NCBI GenBank assembly: GCA_965198905.1
Contig: OZ240678.1
Span: 248,001 to 312,000, forward strand
From: CAHJWH01 sp965198905
GTDB taxonomy: Bacteria > Pseudomonadota > Alphaproteobacteria > Caulobacterales > Caulobacteraceae
Direction of reading: 5' to 3'
DNA: 64,000 bases
Shown: positions 10,912-19,458 of the stretch, one piece after another
Layout: each line of letters opens with the position of its first letter
Position numbering within the stretch: position 1 is the first letter of the stretch
Translations under genes and position numbers: made by a program
Notes under the pieces: generated by a model
The model's database searches: none
What the model was told of the DNA's origin: nothing
The model's input: only the letters and a program-made list of their open reading frames with translations

Positions 10912-11841
10912 ATGAAGGCCATTCGCATCCACCGTTTCGGGGGGCCCGAGGTTCTCCAACTCGACGACATCACGATCGCCGAACCGGGTCCAGGCGAGGT
11001 GCGGGTGCGGGTCGCCGCCGCCGGCGTCAACCCGGTGGACTACAAGATCCGCGAGGGCGAGTTTCCTTATGTCCGCGAAGGCGACCTGCCCGCGACCCTG
11101 GGGCGCGACGTCTGCGGGGTGGTGGAGGCGATCGGGCCGAACGTCGAGCATGTGGTCCCGGGCGAGCCCGTCTTCGCCTTCCTGGGCGTGGGCCGGGGCG
11201 GCTATGCGCAGCAGGCCATCGCCAAGGTGGGCGAGTTCGCGGCCAAGCCCGCGACTCTGACGGTGATCGATGCGGCGTCCCTGCCGCTGGCGGGGCTGAC
11301 GGCCTGGCAGGGCCTGTTCGACCATGGTGCGCTGAAGGCCGGCGAGCGGGTGCTGATCCACGGCGCGTCCGGCGGCGTCGGCTATCTGGCGGTGCAGTTC
11401 GCCAAGGCGCATGGGGCGGAGGTGAGCGCCACATGCTCCCAGGCGAACATGGCCTGGGTGGCGAGCCTTGGGGCCGCAAAGGTGATCGACTACAAGGCCC
11501 AGCGGTTCGAGGACGAGGCGCGCGACATCGACCTCGTGCTCGACCTGGTCGGGGGCGAGACCCGGGCGCGGTGCTGGCAGGTCCTGCAGCCGCACGGCCG
11601 GCTGGTCACAACCCTCCGTCCGGGCGACGCGGAGGCCGAGGGCCGGCGGCACGACCGAAAGGGAAGCCTGTTCATGGCCGAACCCAACGCCGATCAGCTT
11701 CGCAGTATCGCCGAGATGGCGGACGAGGGCGTGCTGCAGGTGATGATCGACAGCACCTTCCCGCTCGAAGCCGCCGCCGCCGCGCAGACCCACCTCAAGG
11801 GCGGCCACCCCCGCGGCAAGGTGGTGCTGGAGGTCGGCTAA
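10912..11841 (+). CDS. NADPH:quinone oxidoreductase-like MDR family protein
   Basis: 309 residues, zinc-independent medium-chain dehydrogenase/reductase. The N-terminal GroES-like domain reads MKAIRIHRFGGPEVLQLDD, with GVNPVDYKIREG and GRDVCGVVEAIG. The Rossmann motif is HGASGGVGYLAVQFAK. No zinc ligands of the alcohol dehydrogenase type are visible. It probably reduces quinones or reactive enones using NADPH. AGGAG lies ahead of ATG 10912. Divergent from feoA, with the Fur-like boxes between them; iron or oxidative-stress linkage is possible but unproven. The convergent neighbour is the outer membrane factor gene. Confidence 0.88.
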   Translation: MKAIRIHRFGGPEVLQLDDITIAEPGPGEVRVRVAAAGVNPVDYKIREGEFPYVREGDLPATLGRDVCGVVEAIGPNVEHVVPGEPVFAFLGVGRGGYAQQAIAKVGEFAAKPATLTVIDAASLPLAGLTAWQGLFDHGALKAGERVLIHGASGGVGYLAVQFAKAHGAEVSATCSQANMAWVASLGAAKVIDYKAQRFEDEARDIDLVLDLVGGETRARCWQVLQPHGRLVTTLRPGDAEAEGRRHDRKGSLFMAEPNADQLRSIAEMADEGVLQVMIDSTFPLEAAAAAQTHLKGGHPRGKVVLEVG

Positions 11842-11889
11842 TTTGAGAGGAAGGCGGCCGGAACCGCTGACCTCAAGCTCGGCCTCATC

Positions 11890-13452
11890 CTACGGGCCGG
11901 ACAGGCCGGCGTTCTTCAGCAGCTTGCCTTCGTCCGCAGTCCAGCCGCCGCCCAGCGCCTTGTAGAGCGAGACGAGGTCGACGGCGAGCTGGTCCTGATC
12001 CTGGACGAGGCCGTTTCGGGCGTTCAGCAGGGTCTGTTGGGCCTGGAGCACGTTGAGGAAGGTGACCAGACCCACCTCGTACTGCTGGCGCGCGATCAGC
12101 AGCGAGTTGGTCGAGGCGTTCACCGAGGCCTGCTGAGCCCCGATCCGGCGCTGGTCGGCCTCGTACCGCGCCAGGGCGTCCTCCACGTCCTGCAGCGCGG
12201 TCAGCACCGCCTTCTGATAGGCGTAGTAGGCCTGGTCCTGCTGGGCGCGCGAGGCGCGGATGTTGCCGCGGGTCTGGCCGCCCTGGAAGATCGGCCATTG
12301 GATCAGGCCCACCCCGGCGGACGTGCCGCTGTTGGCGTTGAACACGTCGTGGAAGGTGGGCGAGGTCAGCGCGCCCAGGGCCAGGATGTTGAACTTGGGA
12401 TAGAGGTTGGCGACCTGGACGCCGACGTTGGCGGTGGCCTGGGCCAGGTTCCGCTCCGCCTCGCGCACGTCCGGGCGGCGACGCAACAGGTCCGACGGCA
12501 AGCCTACCGGCAGGACCTTCGGCACGTTGGGCAGGTCGAGCGAGGGCGGCTTGTCCAGCTCGGGCGTCAGGGCCTCAGGTTCCTCGCCGACCAGGACGCT
12601 CAGGGCGTGAATCTGGCCGCGGGCCTGGGCCTGCAACTGGGGGATGGAGGCGATGGTCGCCTGAACCTGCGCGTCCTGCTGGTTGACGTTCAGCCGGGTG
12701 ACGAAGCCCGTCTGCGCCTGCTGCTTGATGATGGTGAAGGTGTCCTGCTGGCGGGCGACCTCCTGCTCTGCGATGGCGGTCTGCACCTGCAGGTCGCGCA
12801 ACTGCAGATAGTCGCTGGCCACCTCGGAGGTCAGCGACACCTGACCGTCGCGCTTGGCCCAGATCATCGCCTGGGTCCCGGCCCGGGCCGCCTCGACGCT
12901 GCGTCGCACGCCGCCGAAGACGTCGACCTCCCAGGTGGCGTCGAAGGCCACCGCGAAATTGTTGATATGCGACGGCGAGCTGAAGCCGCTCCCGCCTTCC
13001 GCGCCCGCGCCGGTGGCGCCCTGCCCTGCCGCGCCGGAGCGGCCGGTCAGCGAGCCCAGGGCCGAATTGCTGGCGTTGGTGTTGATGCGCGTGGCATTGG
13101 CCGCGGAGCTGATATGCGGCAGGCCTGCGGCGCCCGCCACCAGCTCCTCCTCGCGCGATTGGCGGATGCGCGCGACCTCGGTCTTAAGATCCAGGTTGCC
13201 GGCCATGGCGCGCTCCATCAGCCGGTCCAGGATCGGGTCGTGGAACTGGCGCCACCAAGTGGTGACCTGGGCCTCGTCCACGGGCGCGACGAGGGGTTGA
13301 CTGAGCGGCGCGTCCTTGCGTGTCCCCAACTCCTGATAGGCTGGGGGCGTCGGCGTCGCGGGCCTCTGATAGTTCGGCCCCACCGTGCAGGCGCCCAGAC
13401 CGAGGACGGTAAGCAGGCCAGCGAAGGTAGGACCCCAGATGTATCGCCTCAT
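11890..13452 (-). CDS. outer membrane factor lipoprotein of an efflux pump (NodT family)
   Basis: 520 residues. Signal peptide with lipobox LGLGAC (acylated Cys at about residue 22) followed by TVGPNYQRP, the hallmark of NodT/OprM-type outer membrane factors. Two TolC-like repeats show the RPDVREAERNLAQATANVGV motif and long coiled-coil segments. It forms the outer membrane exit duct for the tripartite pump encoded directly upstream; its start overlaps the MFS gene stop by four bases (ATGA). A glycine-rich insert (GRSGAAGQGATGAGAEGGSG) near residues 140-160 lies where a surface loop of the first barrel repeat is expected. Confidence 0.92.
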   Translation of the reverse strand: MRRYIWGPTFAGLLTVLGLGACTVGPNYQRPATPTPPAYQELGTRKDAPLSQPLVAPVDEAQVTTWWRQFHDPILDRLMERAMAGNLDLKTEVARIRQSREEELVAGAAGLPHISSAANATRINTNASNSALGSLTGRSGAAGQGATGAGAEGGSGFSSPSHINNFAVAFDATWEVDVFGGVRRSVEAARAGTQAMIWAKRDGQVSLTSEVASDYLQLRDLQVQTAIAEQEVARQQDTFTIIKQQAQTGFVTRLNVNQQDAQVQATIASIPQLQAQARGQIHALSVLVGEEPEALTPELDKPPSLDLPNVPKVLPVGLPSDLLRRRPDVREAERNLAQATANVGVQVANLYPKFNILALGALTSPTFHDVFNANSGTSAGVGLIQWPIFQGGQTRGNIRASRAQQDQAYYAYQKAVLTALQDVEDALARYEADQRRIGAQQASVNASTNSLLIARQQYEVGLVTFLNVLQAQQTLLNARNGLVQDQDQLAVDLVSLYKALGGGWTADEGKLLKNAGLSGP

Positions 13453-15062
13453 CCGGCGGCCCCTTCGCTACCACCCGTGGATTTCCGCATCAGTAATAGA
13501 AGAGGCAGGCAGCAGAGTGTGACGAACATCAGCACGCGGAAAGCGTCGAGGTAGGAGAGCATCGCGGCCTGCTGGTTCACCTGGTTGTAGATCTGGCCGA
13601 GGGCCTGCTGGTTGGCGAAGGCGGCCGGCTGGCCGTTGGCCTGAAGCTGCTGGGTCATCTGGCTGAGGGCGTGGACATAGTTCGGGTTCAAGGGATCGAG
13701 GCTCTCGACATAGCGCGCCTGGTGGAACTGCTGGCGCTGCTGGGTCAGCGTCTGGACCATGGAGATGCCGATGGACCCCCCAAGGTTGCGCATGACGTTC
13801 ATCAGGGCCGACGCCTGATTGCTCTGCTCCGGCTTCAGCCCGACATAGGCGATGGCGGTGATCGGCACGAACAGGAACGGCAGACTGAAGGCCTGGAAGG
13901 TCCGCGCCACGGCCACCGAGTAGAACGACATCTGAGTGTCAAGGCGGCTGAAGTTGTAGAATGCAAGCGACTGCATCAGGAATGAAAAGCCCACCAACAG
14001 GCGTGCGTCGATCTTTGAACTGAGCACGCCCGCAACCGGCATGAACAGGATGGTGACCGCGCCGCCGACGGTCAGGGCCAGTCCGGCGTCGGTGGCCGTA
14101 TAGCCGAGCACCTGCTGCAACATCTGGGGAATAAACTGAGCTGTGCCGAAAATCAGCAGGCCGACGACGAGCAGCATGATCGACGCGATGGCGAAGTTGC
14201 GCTGGCCGAACATTCTAAGCTTCACCACTGGATCCTTGCGGCTGAGTTCCCAGGGGATGAAGGCGATGAATGATATGGCCGCGACGATGCTGGCGACTTG
14301 GATCACCGGGCTGGAGAACCAGTCGAGCCGCTGTCCGCGATCCAGCGTGATCTCCAATGCACCCAAGAACAGGGCGGCTAAGGCGAAGCCGGGAAAGTCA
14401 AACTTGATCCCGCCTTTAGTTATCTCCTTGCGCTGCTGTATTATTGCCTTAGGTTCATCGACAAACAGTTTGACCATCACCAGCGAGAGAATGCCCACGG
14501 GAATATTGATCAGAAAGCACCAGTGCCAACTGTAGTTGTCGGTCAACCAGCCGCCGAGCACCGGGCCTATGGTTGGGCCGGCGACCACGACGATGCCGTA
14601 GCCGGCGAAAGCCAGCGACCGCTGCTTGGGCGAGAAGGTGTCCACCAGCATGGACTGCTCCACCGGCGCCAGTCCGCCACCCCCAATCCCCTGAAGGATG
14701 CGCGCCATGATCAGGAAGGTCAGATCCTGCGAGATGCCGCACAGGAAGGACGCGAAGGTGAACAGGAAGACGGAGAACATGTAGTAGCGCTTGCGGCCGA
14801 ACACGTCCGCCAGCCAGCCGCTGATCGGCGTGATCGCCGCCTGGGCCACCAGGAAGGTCGTCAGGACCCAGGTCGCCTCGTCGTAGCTCGACCCCGTGGA
14901 GCCGGCGATGTGGTTCAAAGCCACGTTGGCGATGGAAGTGTCCAGCGTCGTCATGAAGGTGGCGATCGAGATCACCCCTAGGATCAGCCATGGATTGCGC
15001 TCGCCCGCGACCGAGCGCGCCGGCGTCCACCCCCCTCCTCCACCCGCCGCGGCTTCAGACAC
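13449..15062 (-). CDS. DHA2 family MFS multidrug efflux transporter (EmrB-like)
   Basis: 537 residues with about 14 hydrophobic segments, as in the DHA2/EmrB family. Motif A-like WLADVFGRKRYYM follows TM2; an early motif TTLDTSIANVALNHI lies in TM1; ILQGIGGGGLAPVEQSML is in TM4, and motif C-type glycines GIVVVAGPTIGPVLGGWL are in TM5. It exports hydrophobic toxicants using the proton gradient. It starts two bases after the HlyD-type adaptor stop and overlaps the outer membrane factor, so the three genes form one operon. ATG at 15062. Confidence 0.93.
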   Translation of the reverse strand: MSEAAAGGGGGWTPARSVAGERNPWLILGVISIATFMTTLDTSIANVALNHIAGSTGSSYDEATWVLTTFLVAQAAITPISGWLADVFGRKRYYMFSVFLFTFASFLCGISQDLTFLIMARILQGIGGGGLAPVEQSMLVDTFSPKQRSLAFAGYGIVVVAGPTIGPVLGGWLTDNYSWHWCFLINIPVGILSLVMVKLFVDEPKAIIQQRKEITKGGIKFDFPGFALAALFLGALEITLDRGQRLDWFSSPVIQVASIVAAISFIAFIPWELSRKDPVVKLRMFGQRNFAIASIMLLVVGLLIFGTAQFIPQMLQQVLGYTATDAGLALTVGGAVTILFMPVAGVLSSKIDARLLVGFSFLMQSLAFYNFSRLDTQMSFYSVAVARTFQAFSLPFLFVPITAIAYVGLKPEQSNQASALMNVMRNLGGSIGISMVQTLTQQRQQFHQARYVESLDPLNPNYVHALSQMTQQLQANGQPAAFANQQALGQIYNQVNQQAAMLSYLDAFRVLMFVTLCCLPLLLLMRKSTGGSEGAAG

Positions 15063-15064
15063 CT

Positions 15065-16315
15065 CTAGCGCACCAGGATCTTGGGCTCGACCGACAGACC
15101 CGGCCCGATCGGGCAGTCCCTCGGCACGTTGTCGATCAGCAGCTTCACGGGAACCCGCTGGACGACCTTGACGAAGTTGCCCGTGGCGTTCTCAGGCGGC
15201 AGCAGCCCGAACGCCTGGCCGGACCCGCGCTGGATACTGTCCACATGGCCGGTGACCTGCGCATCCGGGCAGGCGTCCACATGGATCGTGGCGGACTGGC
15301 CGGCGCGCATGTGAGCGAGTTGGGTCTCCTTGAAGTTGGCGGTGATCCAGGTGCGCAGCGGCACGATGGCCATGATCTGGGCGCCTGGATTGACGTAGTT
15401 GCCAATCGCGATGGTGCGCTGGGCCACCGTCCCGGCTTCCGGAGCGTAGACCGTCGTATAGCCGAGATTGAGCTGGGCGGTGCGGATCTGGGCGTCGGCG
15501 GCGGCGACCTGGGCTTGCCCCGCGGCTATCTGGGCGTGGGCGGCGCCGGCCTGGGCAGCGGCGGCGGCGATCTGGCGCTTGGAGGCGACGGCCTGCCGGT
15601 CGGCCGCATCCCGCTGGGCGGCGTTGCCCTGGGCGGCCGCCTGGGCCTGGTCGAGCTGCTGCTGGGACACGGCGGCCGGGTTGACCCCCTTCAGGGTCTG
15701 ATAGCGGACCAAATCGCGGGCCGAGTTCGTGGCCTGGGCCGCGGCGCTGCCGGCCTGGGCGAGGTTTTGGGTGTAGGTGGCCTGGGCCACGCGCACCTGG
15801 GCGGCGTTCTGGTCCAGGGTCGACTGGGCCTGGGCGATCTGGGCCTGGGCCTGGGCCTTTTGCGCCTGGGCCTGGGAGAGTTGGGCCATCTGGTCGCGCG
15901 GGTCGATCTGGATCACGGCCTGTCCGGCCTTCACCCGCTGGTTGTCCTCCACGAGCACCTTCTGCACCCGCCCCGATATCTGCGGAGCGAGCCTGATCAG
16001 ATGCGTGTCCACGAAAGCATCGTCGGTCGACTCGTAATTGCGGGCGTGCAGGTAATAGAGAACGCCGATAATCAGCAGGGCCAGAACCCCGACAATAATG
16101 ATCGTCAGCGTCACCGGCCGCTGCAGTAGGCCTTTCTTCTTCTTTTTGTCCTTGTCTTTATCTTCGTCGCCGTCCTCGCCGCCCTTATCCTTGGCGCCGG
16201 AATCGTCTGACTTCGCGCTGTCGCCTTCCGCGGTATAGCTGCGAGGATCTCGCGGCGGCGGCGGCGCGTCGCCGTCCGCGCTTCCCCGACCCTTGGAAGA
16301 CTCATCACCGGCCAT
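15065..16315 (-). CDS. HlyD/EmrA family membrane fusion protein
   Basis: 416 residues. A cytoplasmic N-tail of about 65 residues that is extremely charged (Asp/Glu/Lys runs such as DEDKDKDKKKKK) precedes one membrane helix (about 67-90). A lipoyl half-motif (RVQKVLVEDNQRVKAGQAV), a long Gln/Ala-rich alpha-helical hairpin (about 140-270) and a beta-barrel (GYTTVYAPEAGTVAQRTI) follow. It bridges the inner membrane EmrB-like pump to the outer membrane factor. First gene of the operon, divergent from mlaA. The charged tail is much longer than in E. coli EmrA. Confidence 0.93.
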   Translation of the reverse strand: MAGDESSKGRGSADGDAPPPPRDPRSYTAEGDSAKSDDSGAKDKGGEDGDEDKDKDKKKKKGLLQRPVTLTIIIVGVLALLIIGVLYYLHARNYESTDDAFVDTHLIRLAPQISGRVQKVLVEDNQRVKAGQAVIQIDPRDQMAQLSQAQAQKAQAQAQIAQAQSTLDQNAAQVRVAQATYTQNLAQAGSAAAQATNSARDLVRYQTLKGVNPAAVSQQQLDQAQAAAQGNAAQRDAADRQAVASKRQIAAAAAQAGAAHAQIAAGQAQVAAADAQIRTAQLNLGYTTVYAPEAGTVAQRTIAIGNYVNPGAQIMAIVPLRTWITANFKETQLAHMRAGQSATIHVDACPDAQVTGHVDSIQRGSGQAFGLLPPENATGNFVKVVQRVPVKLLIDNVPRDCPIGPGLSVEPKILVR

Positions 16316-16544
16316 CCGGTCCCCTAACGCCCGCGCTCTATAGACGGCGGGCTTCTACAGCCCTGTCGCGTCAGCGGCAAACAGTCTTATCGGATAGGCG
16401 CTTAGCTCATCGATCAAATAGATTACGGCGGGGCGGAGCATCCGGGGTCGAGGCGAGGGGCTCGCACCGACGAACGATTCGTCCTAACTCACATTGTTGC
16501 AGGTCAGCGCAGCCAAATGCGCACCTTATCCACGGAGACGCCGG
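16316..16544. other. divergent promoter region between efflux operon and mlaA
   Basis: 229 bases separating the two divergent transcripts. The stretch 16380-16430 is locally AT-richer than its surroundings, as expected for promoters. No operator palindrome or regulator gene was recognised; control of the pump is unknown from this window. Confidence 0.4.
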
Positions 16545-17492
16545 GTGCTTCGAGCCTCGCTATTGATCACCGCCGTTTGGGTGCTGACCGCCGGAGCGGC
16601 GTCGGCCCAGACCGCTCCGGACGCCGGCGGACGGTCGTCCCGCGCCGTGGCGCCCGACGTCGTCGACCCGACCGTCGCCGTCCCGCGCAGCGGCGTCGCT
16701 ATCGCGCCCAACCCCGACCCGTACGAGAGCCTCAACCGCAAATCCTACGCCCTGTCGCGCTATCTGGACCGGATCGCGATCCGCCCGGCGTCGGTCTTCT
16801 ACGCCCACGCCGTGCCGCACGTCATCCGGACCGGGCTTCACAATGCCATCCAGAACGTCGGCGAGCCGGTGATCTTCTTCAACGACGTGGTCCAGATCCA
16901 CCCGAAGGCTGCGGGCCAGAGCCTCGGTCGATTGGCTGTGAACTCCACCCTGGGGATCGGCGGCCTCCGCGATCCCGCCACCAAGATCGGCATCCCGTAT
17001 CATCAGAACGGCTTCGGGACGACGCTCGGCCGCTATGGCGTGAGGTCCGGGCCCTACCTGTTCATCCCGGTGCTGGGTCCGTCCGACATCCGCGATCTGA
17101 TCGGCAGCGGGGTGGACACCGTGAGCGACCCGCTCACCTGGATCAACTATACCGGCCGCGTCGCCATCGGGGTCAGCCGCACGATCATCAGCGGGCTCGA
17201 CGCCCGGGCCAACGCCGATCCGCAGCTGAAGCAGATCGACAACATGGCGACCGATCCCTACGCGACCTTCCGCTCGCTCTATCTGCAAAACCGGCAGGCG
17301 CAGATCACCGGCGGTCAGGTGAACGTCAACGACCTGCCCGATTTCGGCCCGGAGCCTGCGGAGACCAACGAGGCGGGCGCCGCGGGCGCTCCCGAACCCG
17401 CACTGGGCCCGGCCGGCGCGGCGGCGGCCTTGCCGAGCAGGTCTGCGCCGACGACCGCGCAACCCTCTTCGCCCCCGCCCCCCCAGCAGTAG
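16545..17492 (+). CDS. mlaA: MlaA/VacJ family protein (outer membrane phospholipid removal)
   Basis: About 315 residues. GTG at 16545 is preferred because GGAG lies seven bases upstream; TTG at 16494 is possible. The signal peptide ends GAASA-Q. The MlaA domain is clear: DPYESLNRKSYALSRYLD, FFNDVVQIHPKAAGQSLGRL, NSTLGIGGLRDPATKIG and GPYLFIPVLGPSDIRDLIG. MlaA normally sits in the outer membrane and passes mislocalised phospholipids to MlaC. Unlike E. coli MlaA, no lipobox cysteine is seen. A low-complexity Ala/Pro tail ends the protein. None of the other Mla genes is nearby. Confidence 0.88.
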   Translation: MLRASLLITAVWVLTAGAASAQTAPDAGGRSSRAVAPDVVDPTVAVPRSGVAIAPNPDPYESLNRKSYALSRYLDRIAIRPASVFYAHAVPHVIRTGLHNAIQNVGEPVIFFNDVVQIHPKAAGQSLGRLAVNSTLGIGGLRDPATKIGIPYHQNGFGTTLGRYGVRSGPYLFIPVLGPSDIRDLIGSGVDTVSDPLTWINYTGRVAIGVSRTIISGLDARANADPQLKQIDNMATDPYATFRSLYLQNRQAQITGGQVNVNDLPDFGPEPAETNEAGAAGAPEPALGPAGAAAALPSRSAPTTAQPSSPPPPQQ

Positions 17493-17509
17493 TCCGAGGA
17501 GGTCCCGTC

Positions 17510-17914
17510 ATGGCCGACATCCGCCGCGTCACCGACGCCTTCGCCGTCGCACCGCAACTTCAACCCGAAGACGTGGCCGAAGCGGCGTCACAGGGCTTCC
17601 GCCTGCTGATCAACAACCGGCCCGACGGCGAAGCGCCGGGTCAGCCGACCAGCGCCGAGATGGACGCCGCCGCGGGCGCCGCCGGGCTCGACTACCTGCA
17701 CGTGCCCTTCGCCGGCGCTCCCCAACCCGGCCAGGCGCAAACGATGCAGGAGGCGGTCGGCGCGGCGGACGGTTCCGTGCTCGCCTTCTGCCGTTCGGGC
17801 ACCCGCTCGATTACGCTGTGGGCGCAGGGGCAGGCGGCGGCGGGACTGCGGTCGCGCGACGATCTCGTCCAGCTCGGTCGCGCGGCGGGTTACGACCTCT
17901 CAGGCTCGCTCTGA
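17510..17914 (+). CDS. TIGR01244/DUF442 family phosphatase-like protein
   Basis: 134 residues. ATG 17510 follows a strong GAGGAGG Shine-Dalgarno. The protein has a dual-specificity-phosphatase-like fold signature: FRLLINNRPDGE near the start and a Cys-x5-Arg loop, FCRSGTRS, around residue 90. This is the DUF442 domain found fused to Blh/persulfide dioxygenases or free-standing; family members act in sulfide or thiol metabolism or as phosphatases. Seventeen bases after mlaA, so probably co-transcribed, although no functional link is obvious. Confidence 0.82.
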   Translation: MADIRRVTDAFAVAPQLQPEDVAEAASQGFRLLINNRPDGEAPGQPTSAEMDAAAGAAGLDYLHVPFAGAPQPGQAQTMQEAVGAADGSVLAFCRSGTRSITLWAQGQAAAGLRSRDDLVQLGRAAGYDLSGSL

Positions 17915-17926
17915 ACGGGTGAGCCG

Positions 17927-18181
17927 ATGCCGCCGCAAGACTTGAAGGCCAGACCGTCTGTCGGGGTGATCGTCGTGATCCTGTCGCTCGCGGGCATGGT
18001 CATGCTGGCGGGCTGGGGCGCCTGGGCGTCCTGGCGGCTGGCGGGCGATGCGCCGATGAGCCTCCACGGCTGGATCGCCATGGGGATAGCGGGCGTGTTC
18101 ACGGCCCTTATGACCGGCGGATTGATGTGGCTGGCCTTCTATTCGGCACGCAAGGGCTACGATGACCAACAGGGTCCGTGA
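17927..18181 (+). CDS. small two-helix membrane protein, unknown function
   Basis: 84 residues. Two hydrophobic helices (about 12-40 and 48-71) are separated by a short loop (GDAPMSLHGW), with a charged C-terminal tail (SARKGYDDQQG). Recurrent in Caulobacterales next to mlaA-type genes as far as can be judged, but no named family is recognised. It begins 12 bases after the preceding stop, with a GGGTGAGCC ribosome site, so it belongs to the same transcript. Confidence 0.75.
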   Translation: MPPQDLKARPSVGVIVVILSLAGMVMLAGWGAWASWRLAGDAPMSLHGWIAMGIAGVFTALMTGGLMWLAFYSARKGYDDQQGP

Positions 18182-18250
18182 ACCCTTTTCAACGCCGCGC
18201 GATGACGCCACCCTCGGACGTGCTCCGCAACGCCTGAGTCGCAACCTCAT

Positions 18251-18934
18251 ATGACAGACAGCGCCGAAGTCTCGCCGAGCCCTGGCTGGGCTCCCCCTGC
18301 GCCGCCCGTCTCGGCGGCGGACCTCGCCTCCCAGCTTTCCGCCCGGCTCTGCCACGACTTCGTCAGTCCAGCGAGCGCCATCGTGTCCGGCCTCGACCTG
18401 CTGGACGACCCCAGCGCCGCCGACATGCGCGACGACGCCATGAGCCTAATCGCATCGTCCGCCAAGAAGCTGGTGGCCCTGCTGTCCTTCTCGCGGGTGG
18501 CGTTCGGCTCTTCGAGCTCGGCGGAGAGCTTCGACACGCGCGAACTGGAGAAGCTGACCCTGGGCATCTACGAGCACGTGCGCCCCAATCTGGTCTGGCG
18601 GGTCTCGCCGCCGGTGCTCTCCAAGGCGCCCGCGCGCGCCTTGCTCAACCTCGCCCAAATCGGCGCCACCGCGCTCCCCACCGGCGGGACAGCGACAGTG
18701 AGCGCCGCGATTCAGGACGGCGAGGTCCTGATGGTGGTGGACGCCGACGGGATGAGGGCGCGGCTGCGCCCGGAAGTCGTCAGCGGCCTTGCGGGCGAAA
18801 AGCTGGAGGGGGGCCTCGGCGGCCACTGGGTGCAGGCCTATTTCCTGCACCAGCTGCTGAAGTCCGCCGGCGGTCGCCTGGATCACGCCGTCGCCGAGAA
18901 CAAGGTCGTGCTGCGGGCGCGCGCGCCGATCTGA
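18251..18934 (+). CDS. chpT: histidine phosphotransferase ChpT
   Basis: 227 residues. ChpT carries phosphate from the hybrid kinase CckA to the receiver domains of CtrA and CpdR, controlling the cell cycle in Caulobacter and relatives. His35 lies in the helix SARLCHDFVSPASAIVSGLDLL, which matches the ChpT dimerisation/phosphotransfer motif. The C-terminal half resembles a degenerate HATPase fold (EVLMVVDADGMRARL, GGHWVQAYFLHQLL) without ATP-binding N-box residues. Followed by a receiver protein and CheR, the order known next to chpT in related genomes. ATG 18251. Confidence 0.92.
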   Translation: MTDSAEVSPSPGWAPPAPPVSAADLASQLSARLCHDFVSPASAIVSGLDLLDDPSAADMRDDAMSLIASSAKKLVALLSFSRVAFGSSSSAESFDTRELEKLTLGIYEHVRPNLVWRVSPPVLSKAPARALLNLAQIGATALPTGGTATVSAAIQDGEVLMVVDADGMRARLRPEVVSGLAGEKLEGGLGGHWVQAYFLHQLLKSAGGRLDHAVAENKVVLRARAPI

Positions 18935-19032
18935 CGCTCCCGTGCGTCGCCCAGGCGGCTGATCGGCTGCACCGCTCCTTAACCCACCTCGCCTAGGTTC
19001 CGCCCGACATTAGGCGCCTTGCGCCGGGGTCG

Positions 19033-19458
19033 ATGGATTTAAGGAACATGGACCCCAGCCCCGCCGCCCCTCTCGCCTCCAGAGCCGCGCCCTCGAAGAT
19101 GTGTCTGGTCGTCGACGACAGCCGGGTCGTGCGGAAGGTCGCCCGCCGCATCCTCGAAGCCCTGGATTTCGAGACCGCGGAGGCCTGCGACGGCGCGGAG
19201 GCCCTGGCCTTCTGCCGCACCGCCATGCCCGACGCCATCCTGCTCGACTGGTACATGCCCAACATGGACGGGCTCGAATTCCTCTGCACCCTGCGGGGCG
19301 AACCGAACGGCGACCAGCCCGTGGTGGTCTTCTGCGCCGCGGAGAACGAACCGGAGCGGATCGCCGAAGCCCTCGCCCAAGGCGCCGACGAGTTCATCAT
19401 GAAGCCCTTCGACGGCGATATCATCGCCTACAAGTTCAGCCAGGCGGGCCTGCTGTGA
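19033..19458 (+). CDS. single-domain response regulator (CheY-like)
   Basis: 141 residues, one receiver domain after a 20-residue N-extension. Acidic pocket Asp28-Asp29 (LVVDDSR), phospho-acceptor Asp72 (LLDWYMPNMDG) and Lys124 (FIMKPFDG) are all present. There is no output domain, so it acts by protein binding. Coupled to cheR by an overlapping GTGA. ATG 19033 is used; ATG 19048 is too close to the AAGGA just before it to be a good start. Possible partners are ChpT upstream, the neighbouring CheR, or the flagellar motor; which one cannot be told. Confidence 0.92.
   Translation: MDLRNMDPSPAAPLASRAAPSKMCLVVDDSRVVRKVARRILEALDFETAEACDGAEALAFCRTAMPDAILLDWYMPNMDGLEFLCTLRGEPNGDQPVVVFCAAENEPERIAEALAQGADEFIMKPFDGDIIAYKFSQAGLL

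Noticed and set aside
12037..13554. 505-codon plus-strand frame opposite the outer membrane factor
   Set aside because: Antisense shadow; the NodT lipoprotein on the minus strand explains the region.
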